DNA from: Adiantum capillus-veneris
Lineage: Eukaryota; Streptophyta; Polypodiopsida; Polypodiales; Pteridaceae
Reading direction: 5' to 3'
Assembly (NCBI GenBank): GCA_014529385.2
Contig: CM043963.1
Location: forward strand, 4,281,001 to 4,345,000
Length of the DNA: 64,000 bases
Shown piece after piece: positions 30,944 through 40,702 of the stretch. The notes under the pieces were generated by a model. The model worked only from the letters and a program-made list of their open reading frames with translations, was not told where the DNA came from and ran no database searches. Position 1 is the first letter of the stretch; the number at the start of each line of letters is the position of its first letter. Made by a program: the position numbers and the translations under genes.

Positions 30944-31691
30944 CCATTAATTATGTTTTTGTATGTTTTCTGTATCTGACAACTTGGCCATTGGAAGGGA
31001 AAATTCATCCGGTATGAGAAACTATAAAAATGTATGTTAATATAATCTAGTAGGATTGTCTACGTTGGTATTTGATTCTACACCACTATTGGGCACTGAT
31101 GATGGTAGTGGGGATGTCGTAGTATCTAGTCAATACTATACGTGATGGAGCTGATGGTTATATTGTCTTATGGGTGACTACCATGAGTCTATATCTGCAC
31201 TCTGTTAAGGGTGAATCTAAAGTAAGCACGTAGCAGTGTCATGTCCTTTATGATGGCCATTTTAAAAGAGTTGAGAGGCTAAATGAGACAAGAATGGGCT
31301 ACTTGGGGTTTTCCAATAGATGGTTCAAAATTGTAGCTGAGTAGAGGTAATATGGAACTTAGAGTATGGGATGCACCTTGCTATTGGCAAGCTCATTAGG
31401 GGGGAGAGCAATGTTTTACCTGTGGTACTACTTAAATTTCCCTATCTTTCTGTGGAAGCTGGGGCTAGTGCAATTCATATTTTCACTTGTTTTCTTGCAA
31501 CCTTCAAAGTTTTTGTTGGTTCTGGATGGTGGCAACATGGACACGGCTTTTTGCTCTGCTAGATCCACAATTTGATTGCTGCATACTGAATAGGATGGGA
31601 TGAGGGTTCATGTGGAGTATTTTCGACAACTACTGACATAAGAGCCAAAAGTTGCAAATTTCTAACTACTTGTTTGTGTTGCTGATTGCAG
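30944..31691. other. Last part of MBD intron 1
   Basis: Mostly T-rich intron. 31089-31340 resembles 21140-21290 (LLGTDD, then a VLWVTT / LLVWTSS segment, then CQVWF / QCHVL) and continues with GHFKRVERLNETRMGYLGFS. It is therefore a fragment of an unidentified repeated coding sequence. The branch/acceptor region ends GCTGATTGCAG. Confidence 0.4.
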
Positions 31692-31745
31692 ATACTATGT
31701 TACACCTTCTGGGAAGAGGCTTCGCTCCATGCCAGAGATAGATCG
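31692..31745 (+). CDS. MBD: MBD gene, exon 2 (54 bp)
   Basis: Acceptor TTGCAG|AT and donor ATCG|GTAAGA. It encodes the middle of the MBD: YYVTPSGKRLRSMPEID, where the loop with YVTPSG(K/R)(R/K)LRS is the DNA-contacting signature of plant MBDs. It enters in phase 2 (completing V189) and leaves in phase 2 (CG+T makes Arg). So short an exon between a 27-kb and an 87-bp intron would be easily missed by gene finders. Confidence 0.9.
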
Positions 31746-31832
31746 GTAAGATTTTGCAATTGATAGGGAAAAGGAGATATTTTTTCAAGAACAAGACACT
31801 CACTAAGTACTTAAAAACATTTTGTTTTTCAG

Positions 31833-32358
31833 TTTCTTGTCAGAGCACCCAGAATATGGCCATGGAGGACTAAAACCAAGTCAATTTTCTTTCCTGATAC
31901 CTAGGCCGCTTGATAAAGATTATTGCAAGAAAAAGAACGAGAGCCTCACTTGTGGGGATAAGAGCACCACCTCAGAGAAGGCAGCCAACTCAAAGAGCCT
32001 TCCAGCAGACTCTCCCTCAAGCAAATTAGGTGTAATGCAACCCTCGTTGAAGGTAGTCTCTTCAAAGCCGCCAAAGTTGGAAAAGCTCAAGTTCCGGAAA
32101 AAGGTTGTTAGTGGAGTGAGTGGGGGTGGGGAATTCCAAGTGCTGCATTCAGAGGAGCGAAGCTGTAATACTCTGGCTTTTCAGCAAGCTGTGATGAGTC
32201 CTTCTATGTCACAAGTAGCAATCACACCTGATACAAATGGTCCCAATCCAGTTGCTGGCAGTAAAGAAAATGAAGCAAGCACTGTTGGAAACTGTGCTGA
32301 GTCAGCTTCTTTAACTACTGGAATTATGAGCAAGGACCAACATGGTATGGCAAGGTAA
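31833..32358 (+). CDS. MBD: MBD gene, exon 3 and C-terminus
   Basis: The acceptor TTTTTCAG precedes FLSEHPEYGHGGLKPSQFSF, the end of the MBD, and LIPRPLDKDYC. About 140 residues of Ser/Lys-rich tail follow, with a basic KLKFRKKVV patch that could serve nuclear import. If unspliced, the protein stops at TAA 32356-32358 (total about 381 residues). The last codons also form a good donor (CAAG|GTAAAG at 32354/32355). A candidate next exon, 32506-32540 (TTTTTCCAG acceptor), keeps the frame and reaches a TAG at 32558-32560. The exact C-terminus is therefore open. Confidence 0.88.
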
Positions 32359-33004
32359 AGCTCAGTCAGCAAGCCAAGTTATTGACTGTGCAAATTTTTT
32401 ACTAGAAAGGATGGCATGAAGCTTTGTTCTTGAACTTGCGTCTGGAATCTCTCTGCAACCATGTGCTACAGTTTTGAAACCTTTCTTTGGACGTGGTTTT
32501 TCCAGACAGCAAGCATTTGACAGTCGAGAAAGTGAATCAGGTAACCTCACATGCTGTTAGGGTCTCCGATGAAGTGGGTGGCTTAAAGATGCTCCTTTTG
32601 TGCTGCATTAGAGATGCATGATGAAATTTGCTCAAATTTTTGGGTTGTGTGGCCTCTGGGCTCACATGATCGTGTAATCACATTTGCTCCACCAATCATG
32701 TCTCGAAGCGCATGTGTATACTTCATTCCCCTGTGGTGTCCATGTAATTTTCTATCAACATGAAGGGTGGTACTTTTTGACTGGTGCCGTTTGATTGTTG
32801 ATTTGGTTTGTTTATGAGCGTGATTTGTTTTCGACATGTGCTGGTTTCACAATTTGCAGTGCTGCACGTCCAACGTCCATGACTTGGAACAATATCACTC
32901 TTGTGGCCTACTCTTTTGGAGACATGCAGTGGGATGCAAATACATTGCTCTGGAGTGCTACCCTCTCACATGTATGCTTCATTTAATCCATTTTGCACGC
33001 TTAA

Positions 33005-33037
<33 letters not shown>

Positions 33038-33091
33038 AGGAGTCAGGGATGGGTACCCTTTGTCATCTCCCCAAAACAAAGCAGAAAAAGA

Positions 33092-33145
<54 letters not shown>

Positions 33146-33250
33146 CCCTGCTGTGTTAGAGCTTCATTGCCTGGCTGCATCGGCGCTTTTGTAGCGCACA
33201 GCCTCAGCATTCCACCATACAGCCTCCTTTCCCACCGCCGCTATAAGGCT
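32359..33250 (+). other. 3' flank / UTR of the MBD gene
   Basis: Contains a possible extra exon (32506-32540) and another acceptor-like AATTTGCAG at 32850-32858. T-rich and non-coding otherwise, it runs into CT and CA repeats. No clear polyadenylation site can be fixed. Confidence 0.4.
33009..33143. repeat. CT and CT/CA microsatellites
   Basis: (TC)n at 33009-33037 and a compound (TC)n(CA)n at 33092-33143. Confidence 0.95.
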
Positions 33251-33999
33251 TTACTTCAGCGTTCCTACCACATTTACAAGGTTCAAGAAACTTACAATTT
33301 AGAGCGAGCGAGGTATGTCGCATCGGTTGAAGTCTGTGGCAATGATTAAAAAAGAACTTCCCAAATCACTGACTGTTGGGAGATGCACCCGTCAAAAAGT
33401 TCGACATAGACGAGTTTACTATTTCAATTTAATCTCTAAAAAGCAAGCGGATGAAGTTGGCTTAGCATTCATCCTCCTTTTCTGCTGAAAGGGAATGAAT
33501 TTTTTTTTTCGCGACGATACCAATCTTGCAAGATCCCTTCAGGAGGAGTCGTCTGGCGGTGAGGGAACCAACCAGGGGTGCAGGCAGGAGGGGGCAGCCA
33601 AGGACGGGTGCAGGTTGTGCGCGAGGCAACTTGGTGAGGGGTCGGGCCAGCATGCTAGTTGGTAGAGCAGCGTGCGGGACGAAGGGGAGTGCAGCAAAGT
33701 CATTATAAGTTGGTTGTCACGGTAGCTCTCTTGATGAGTTGGCTTAACTCAAAGAACTAGTTTCCAGCTTGTAAATTGCGAGCTCGATACGTGTCCCTGA
33801 TTCCTCATATTGGAGACAAAATGGAAAGTACAAACTTCAACTAGAGTGCTTCGTTAGCTTGCATGACTGCAAGTGGATAACAAACTGGTGTAATGGTTCA
33901 AGCCTTCATGGCGATCGGAATTAGAGAGAGATAGCTTCTCTTTGGTAGCTGCATGTGTATGGAAATGAATGGAGAGTAAGGGCACTATCGTAATTACTA
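33250..33999. other. Intergenic, no gene recognised
   Basis: No convincing coding similarity. 33640-33800 has weak tRNA-like promoter boxes, discussed under findings. Confidence 0.4.
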
Positions 34000-34050
34000 T
34001 TTTGTTCTCATCAAAGCATTGAACAAGAGTATACATTAGTAAACAAGAAC

Positions 34051-34097
<47 letters not shown>

Positions 34098-34235
34098 TTA
34101 TTATTTGTTTTCGACAAATCTTGGTACCCTAAGTGAGTAGAAATCACTCATAAATACAAGATTGTATTTATTGTTTTGTTCTCATGGTTACACTGAACAG
34201 GAGTATACATCCATAAAGAAGAATGTGGAAATGAA

Positions 34236-34276
<41 letters not shown>

Positions 34277-34325
34277 TTATTTGTTTTGCACAAATCTTGT
34301 TACTTTACGTGAGTATAAGTCACTG
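34000..34325. repeat. Local duplication with (GA)n tracts
   Basis: About 34000-34150 and 34173-34325 are related copies: TTTTGTTCTCAT, GAGTATACAT, a (GA)n tract at 34053-34094 or 34238-34272, then CTTATTATTTGTTTT and ACAAATCTTG. Confidence 0.8.
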
Positions 34326-34809
34326 AAACGATTTGATGTAAAGAGTATGCAAAAAAAATGTTGATGAATCAAGAATGAAACTAAGCAAGCGAGAGTTGGG
34401 AAGACCTTGAATGCAGGATGCAGTGGTTGCTTTACTATGCAATGGACAAAACTTTTGTGGAGAAGAGGAGGACTACATAACAACACATATCAGTGGGAGT
34501 TTTTGATGCAGGAAGAAAGGGCTATATCGGTAAGATGCTGTTTAAAGTTGCGCGTGTGGCTAATTGGTTGTCAGGAAAGTAGCGTGAAACGAATTGTTTA
34601 GTTGACTGAAGGTGGTTGGGGACCACATTAGAGTAATTTAATTCTATAGTCTTGAGTAGGCTGAGCACGTCCACAATCTGCACGAACAACATACAATGGT
34701 GCTTTGTGGAGCAATTAGCCAGTACGGTGATGTCGATGGTGATTTGTCGCCCGAGTGTATTCCAAGTGATGTAATGTGGATACCATGAGGTAGGTGGTTG
34801 AAGTGGCTA

Positions 34810-34953
34810 TGGAATGAACTCACTCCATTTATGCATGTAGTGTCTGAGCATCCGCTCTTGCAAATTTGGGTAAAGACAGTATTGCAATTTATACATTGCA
34901 GTCTCAAATTCTGCCCGTTGCTCAATCAGATCAGCTTGAATTGGCCTACCCAT
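34810..34953 (-). CDS. Possible small exon, unassigned
   Basis: From ATG 34953 the minus strand reads MGRPIQADLIEQRAEFETAM, then YKLQYCLYPNLQERMLRHYM, with a balanced composition unlike the neighbouring DNA. It is followed by a donor-like GGA|GTGAGT. It lies just downstream of the GIY-YIG gene on the same strand and could be a first exon of another gene of that cluster. No family was recognised. Confidence 0.3.
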
Positions 34954-35174
34954 TCTAAACGGAAAAAAGAAAAAAGCATTTAAATCGAATCAGCCGATAA
35001 GTTGTCATGTCTTTTATAGTTTGAACGGAAATAAAAAGACATTGTTGTAATCAATGATCAAACTTATGTGACAAAGACAGTGAACAAAACAATGAAATAA
35101 AGACGACAGAAGTTCGCAACTATATTTTCTTGTGTTTTTTCAAAAAATAATATTTTCTCAACCTTGATGGATGT

Positions 35175-36377
35175 TCAGAAAACATTATAACCTAATGCAG
35201 TTGTTGTTTTCTGTTGTTTAATATAGAATTGTTCTAAGTGTCTAGCTTTATGTATATTGGTACTAGTTGCTAAAGTGGTAATTTCAAAATTGTCCTCAAA
35301 AGGACTATGTGCATGCATGTCCGTTCGCATTCTCTTCGAAGGATTGCGTTTGTGCTGGCCAACGCGTTTATGGATGTTGTTTGTAACTCCGATATATCTC
35401 ATATCATTTTTCGTGCATCGTATACTATAGACTATGTATTCTTCCCGCGACGTTGCTTTTTCTGGGGTGGAAGACCGGTGCTTGTCTTTGGTTGTTGATG
35501 AGTGTCTATATCTGTAGTCCATGCAGATTGGTTAGGTCAGAAAAAAATGACGGTGCTACAGAGAAATGAATGGAAGCTAGTGATACTTGTTATCCATACT
35601 TACCTTGGTCTGTTGCAGCTGGCTTGTATGGGGAGGCTGGTTGGCCGTAACTACTGCCTTGTGTTCGCTGTAGTGCCATGACCTTCTGGATTGTGATAGG
35701 TGGATTAGTTGCATCATGCGTGTGGTTTGCCGAAGTCATGAAATTCGCCAAGATAGCGACACAGTTTTCTTGAGTAGCTTTTGAAAGTTCAGCCAAATCA
35801 ATGTTGTACCCAAACCGCAGCTGCTCCATTGTATACAACGTAATTCCTTCGGTTTTTGTGTTGAGGAGTTGTTGTGCTTCAACATTATGTAGCATGCTCT
35901 CATCATCCTCGTACTGGATATCAAGCTCTTCAAGTATTTGCTTCAGGAGACCTGCATGATGTAGAAGCAAGCTGGTTAGCATGACAGACAGAAGGCATTA
36001 GATTTTTCTTTTCTAATAGTACCTGTTGTCATCCTGTCTGTGTTTGGTGTGGCCATCGTTTGGTTCAGAGCTTTATATCTTCCGTCGCACTTATTCATGA
36101 AGTTGCAATGCTCTTGAAAAGTATGGAACCCCTCAATGTACGCATGGGGTTTCTCGCCTGCTGAGTTAGCCAATCTCATCTGCTTAGTCGTGAGGTAAAA
36201 TCTCTTAGGTTGTATCATGGGTTGTGTTTCCTTTGCATTGTTCGTGTATTGCTTGAACAACTGCACAATAAGATGAGTGATTGATTGGCATGTGTACGTA
36301 TAGGTAGATGCATGATCAGACAAGCGTGGAGAATGTACCATGTTGTGATCCATGTTTTGTTTCAATTTCCTGCACAT
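35175..36377 (-). CDS. Spliced GIY-YIG endonuclease-domain gene
   Basis: Minus-strand exons: about 36369-36023 (donor ACAG|GTACTA), 35951-35604 (acceptor CATGCAG, donor CCAAG|GTAAGT) and a last exon of up to 348 bp ending at TGA 35175. The first two join in frame through a shared Gly (MTT-G-LLKQILEELD). The last exon holds a GIY-YIG domain: YIVYS, RYIGVTNNI about ten residues on, KRVGQHKR with the expected Arg, a downstream Glu in ARHLEQFYI, and GYNV. All hallmark positions of the nuclease are present. The phase of the last junction does not fit the obvious acceptor; AAAG|ACAAGC would keep frame. The upstream exons (YLTTKQMRLANSAGEKPHAY) match nothing I know. The partner domains and 5' end are unresolved. 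Confidence 0.6.
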
Positions 36378-36685
36378 AGAAATAATTATTTTGATGATCT
36401 CTTACAGTATTTCTAAAGCATAAGATCCGATAAATGTTTAAACACAAATGAATGAAGTGAGGAAGGGAAGAGCAGTAAATTTGCAAAAGGTGGATCAGAG
36501 TGAGCAGAGGTGATAGAGAAGTTGTCTCAGCAATGTAACATATTGAACATGACAAGTTGACAGAAGAAAATATAAGCAGTTGAACAAAAATTTCTGTTTT
36601 ATATACAATGCAGATACAAGGTGATTCAATCAATTTAATACAAAGAGGAACTGATACTGAAGAGGGGGAAGGAAAACTTTCATGT

Positions 36686-37042
36686 TTAGATGGTCAGAAA
36701 TCTAGATGGTGTGAATATCTCTGGCGTAGGGAGCTGCAGTAAATGTAGCCAGGTTCGCTCAGTGACGCGCGACAACATCACGTACAGAAGGCCAGGGGCG
36801 AAAACTTCTTTTAAAATGAGCAAGACATTTGTGTTGATTGTTGCGCCTTGCGACTTGTGTCCAGTCATAGCATAGACGAGAGCTATTGGGAATGTGGACT
36901 TATGGTACCAGTGCCCATTGAATGTCCGTCTGCTATGCTTTGACCGTTGAAGTGTAATTTCCTATTTGGATGTGTCCAGTGTCACTTTGATTGGTTTGAC
37001 GCCGCCTTCTTCATCTTGGAGGATTTTGTCTGTGCGACATAA
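36686..37042 (-). pseudogene. PIF1/RecD-like helicase, C-terminal part
   Basis: Minus-strand reading gives GVKPIKVTLDTSK, one in-frame TAG, then FNGHWYHKSTFPIALVYAMT, GHKSQGATI, and FAPGLLYVMLSRVTERTWLH. The AMT.HKSQG.T and YV.LSRV blocks are the last two conserved helicase motifs of PIF1-type 5'-3' helicases, including those of Helitrons and related elements. The frame stops at 36686. It is interrupted on its 5' side by the LTR element at 37043 and continues at 40355. Confidence 0.8.
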
Positions 37043-38100
37043 TGTTAGCGGGTACGCCGCGACGAACGATGGAGCACAGCGAGAACACAGACCAACAAAC
37101 TGTCAATCCGAGGACGTAGCTGACCCGACTAGGGCATGGAGGCAATCTCTGGGTTGTCAACCCTGAGTTAGACACGAACAACACTCTATAGTCACTAATC
37201 CTACCACAACATTACCATAAAGCAAAGAAACAGACAACGTATCTTACGAAACACTACAAGCTCGAAACAGTCTCAAATCATATCGGAATGACTCGAAATC
37301 GGAGGGCAAGACTCACAATGACATATCCTATATGGCCAAACACCTAAAACCTGAAAACGATAACTGTAAGACCTCTAATCGCTGTCGCGATAGACTCAAA
37401 ACAGCAATTTTCAAAGTGTCCGGAACTGATCTACAAAGACATCAACACAAAGAGCTTCTCGCCCTGATTCTAACGACTACTCGATCATTCAGAACGGATG
37501 TCGTTTGAGGTACTTACGATCAAATATAGCTCGTAGCAGGCGGGCTCGCGATGTGGTCCTCAGCTTGTATTGCTTGCGTCGACGCGGAGAGCTCCTCGAT
37601 GCTAACACGCTCCTGCTCTCATATCTGCAATGTGATTAGTGTGCGCGATGGTGTGTGTGCGTGAAGCGCACTACTGTGTGCTGCAGAACCCATGACTGTA
37701 TATTAATTGAGATAACGTAATGTGTTTTTTACAAAGCTTTAGGTTTTAGCTTATATACAAAGCTTTCAAACCTAACGTCCGGCCAAATGACTTGAATTGT
37801 CCTTAGGCTTCTACAGAGCTTAATTACAAAAAACTCAGTTGGCTTTACTCATTATACAAGCATCTGCAGCCAAAATACAAGTGCCGATTTAAAATATGAG
37901 GTTCCCGTAAACATTACAAAAGTGACCGTAATGGCTCAAAATACTAATAACGGGATATTCGATGACGTCCATGAACTCGTATCTTCATGTTGCAGCATCT
38001 ATCTTCATCTTCATTACTTCATCACCATCTTTACAGAATCTTTGAAGAATCTTTAATGGAATCTTTATGGAAATGTTGTTGAAAGGGCGTCCTTTCAACA
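37043..38100 (-). repeat. Family F 3' LTR
   Basis: The right end forms a hairpin, with arms GTTGAAAGG and CCTTTCAAC around a 4-base loop. Confidence 0.92.
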
Positions 38101-39294
38101 CTCTCCCCCTCCGAATTCTTGTCGTCCCCGACAAGACCCTATGTCTTTGCTGGCCTTGACGAGTTCTTGATGTCTTGGTGTTGATTGAAGTTGTTGTGGC
38201 AGTCTCTTCTGCAGTTGGTTGCTTTGCGTGATGTTAAAGTTGCCTTGAAGTTGCACCTGTAGTGTATCTGAAGCATGGAACTCTCCCCCTCCGATTGGTT
38301 GTTGTATCTTGAATTGCATGGGGTTGTATCGACTTGTTGGTGCAACAGGTCATTGTCATTGTAGCTCTAGTTTGCTTTTCCTGTGGTTGTTATCTGGCAG
38401 TTGTACTTGTAAGTTGACTTGAACCTTTGTCAAGCTGTTTTTTGGCCTCTCCCTTTTGACTTGTCAGTATATTTGCAATTAGTAGTGTGGGGATATCGTG
38501 GTTCTTCTTGTTTTTGTTGTTATAAAAAAATAAAAGAGTAAAAGTAAAATGTAGCGTATATACAAAATGAAGGTCTTGGATACCTGGATAACACTAAAGG
38601 AAAAAACCCAGTGGAAAAAAATGTCTTTAGTCATCATCAAATGCGAGGCTATATGTACATAGGTTCTGATGTTATAGAGTTATGCTGAGTTAAAGTACAT
38701 ATGGCTATATGGCTACTAGTATGAGCTTGATATACATGGATAAGTGTTAGTAGCTTGAAGTCAGAGTTGATGTTGTTGAGCAAAGGCTTATAAAACCTGT
38801 TTCTGCTTGGTCATCGTCATTTGTTTGTGTAAGTGCATGGGTGGAATAAAAAAGAGTGCCTAATGCATATGTCCAATGATGGGACAACTATATGCTTGCA
38901 CAGAGTGATGCATGTTAAACAAGATGTGGTGCGAGAGAAGAGTATTGATGGGTTCTTCATGGAGTTAGTGTAGCGAGCAAAACATATAGCATGAGTGCTT
39001 AAAAAGCTTTCACTACTCACAAGAAGGGTTTTTGCTGTCGAGGTTTCTCCACTCTTCCTCACTGTGTCAAGTGCGTGAGTGTTTTTGTTTTGGACTACTC
39101 CGCCTTCTCCACCTTATATATTATATGGACTTTGACTCTTATGCTCACCTCTTCCAGCATGAGCGACATGACTTTATGTATGCTCAACTCTGCAGCTTGA
39201 GCTTATACCTATTAGCTAGACTCATAGACCACAGAAAATATTAACTTGAAGCTTGGGTCTGACACTTTGCTCATTTAGTGGCTTAGCTGCCCGA

Positions 39295-40354
39295 TGTTAG
39301 CGGGTACGCCACGACGGACGATGGAGCACAACGAGAACACAGACTAACAAACTGTCAATCCGAGGACGTAGCTGACCCGACTAGGGCATGGAGGCAATCT
39401 CTGGGTTGTCAACCCTGAGCTAGATACGAACAACACTCTACAGTCACTAATCCTACCACAACACTACCATAAAGCAAAGAAACAGACAACGCATCCTATG
39501 AAACACTACAAGCTCGAAACAGTCTCAAATCATATTGGAATGACTCGAAATCGGAGGGCAAGACTCACAAGGACATATCCTATATGGCCAAACACCTAAA
39601 ACCTGAAAACGATAACTGTAAGACCTCTAATCGCTGTCGCGATAGACTCAAAACAACAATTTCCAAAGTGTCCGGAACTGATCTACAAAGACATCAACAC
39701 GAAGAGCTTCTCGCTCTGATTCTAACGACTACTCGATCATTCAGAACGGATGTCGTTTGAGGTACTTACGACCAAATATAGCTCGTAGTAGGCGGGCTCG
39801 CGATGTGGTCCTCGGCTTGTATTGCTTGCGTCGACGCGGAGAGCTCCTCGATGCTAACACGCTCCTACTCTCATATCTGCAATGTGATTAGTGTGCGCGA
39901 TGGTGTGTGTGCGTGAAGCTTACTACTGTGTGCTGCAGAACCCACGATTGTATATTAATTGAGATAACGTAATGTGGTTTTTACAAAGCCTTAGGTTTTA
40001 GCTTATATACAAAGCCTTCAAACCTAACGTCCGGCCAGATGACCTCAATTGTCCTTAGGCTTCTACAGAGCTTAATTACAAGAAACTCAGTTGGCTTTAC
40101 TCATTATACAAGCATCTGCGACCAAAATACAAGTGCCGATTTAAAATATGAGGTTCCCGTAAACATTACAAAAGTGACCGTAATGGCTCAAAATAATAAT
40201 AACGGGATATTCGATGACGTCCATGAACTCGTATCTTCATGTTGCAGTATCTATTTTCATCTTCATTACTTCATCACCATCTTCATGTGGAATCTTTACA
40301 GAATCTTTAATGGAATCTTTATGGAAACGTTGTTGAAAGGGCGTCCTTTCAACA
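39295..40354 (-). repeat. Family F 5' LTR
   Basis: Same ends and same terminal hairpin as the partner LTR. A scattering of single-base differences is visible (for example in the first 40 bases). Confidence 0.92.
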
Positions 40355-40629
40355 CATAATGATCCATTGGCTGCTCCAATTGTTAAGTCTATGTTCTCTG
40401 TTATCAGCGCCTTTGCTCCTTCTGCTATTTTGTCAATTGCGTGGAAACCGGGATCTTGAAGCCATGCTTGGAGCTCAGGGACGTTGTGTGCATTCGTCTT
40501 GAGGTCGATTTGGATGATGTGACTATGCCGATGGAAGCGTTCCAAGAGAAGGTTATTATAATATCGAACGTCACTCTTGTGTGTGCAAAGGATTGTCATG
40601 TTCCTATCCATTCGTTTCTCTATTTTATC
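40355..40629 (-). pseudogene. PIF1/RecD-like helicase, part upstream of the insertion
   Basis: Reads RNMTILCTHKSDVRYYNNLL, then LQAWLQDPGFHAIDKIAEGA, KALITENIDLTIGAANGS. The ILCTH(K/R).DV.YYN and NIDL..GA.NG blocks match the mid-C-terminal region of PIF1-like helicases. A good acceptor (AAAGCAG|GATAAAATAGAG) places the exon start at 40629, inside which the frame is open. The upstream ATPase exons (Walker A/B) were not found within the window; beyond 40630 there is only a (GA)n tract and unassigned DNA. Confidence 0.75.
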
Positions 40630-40655
40630 CTGCTTTATGATTTATGATACCCAAC

Positions 40656-40657
<2 letters not shown>

Positions 40658-40696
<39 letters not shown>
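40658..40696. repeat. (GA)n microsatellite
   Basis: About 19 GA units in the putative intron next to the helicase exon. Confidence 0.95.

Positions 40697-40702
<6 letters not shown>

Larger units (their letters stand above)
4688..31691 (+). other. Giant (27.0 kb) intron 1 of the MBD gene
   Basis: The donor GTAAGT at 4688 and acceptor TTGCAG ending at 31691 join residue V189 (GT+A) and carry the MBD straight on into YYVTPSGKRL, the expected family continuation. Most of the interval is transposon sequence, listed separately. The first 1.3 kb (4688-5990) looks like ordinary T-rich plant intron, with an ACATAT/GTAC-rich low-complexity stretch at about 5220-5420 and again near 5750-5820. Confidence 0.85.
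37043..40354 (-). mobile_element. Non-autonomous LTR element (family F) inserted in the helicase
   Basis: LTRs 37043-38100 (1058 bp) and 39295-40354 (1060 bp), both TGTTAGCGGGTACGCC to CCTTTCAACA, nearly identical. Target duplication CATAA at 37038-37042 and 40355-40359. A reversed polypurine tract (CTCTCCCCCTCC) just inside the left LTR gives minus orientation. The 1.2-kb internal region has no gag or pol. The sequence next to the right LTR (GCTTAGCTGCCCGA) is not a Met-tRNA primer site. The high LTR identity implies a young insertion. Confidence 0.92.

Noticed and set aside
36966-37166. 66-residue plus-strand frame
   Set aside because: Opposite the helicase coding strand and crossing into the family F LTR.
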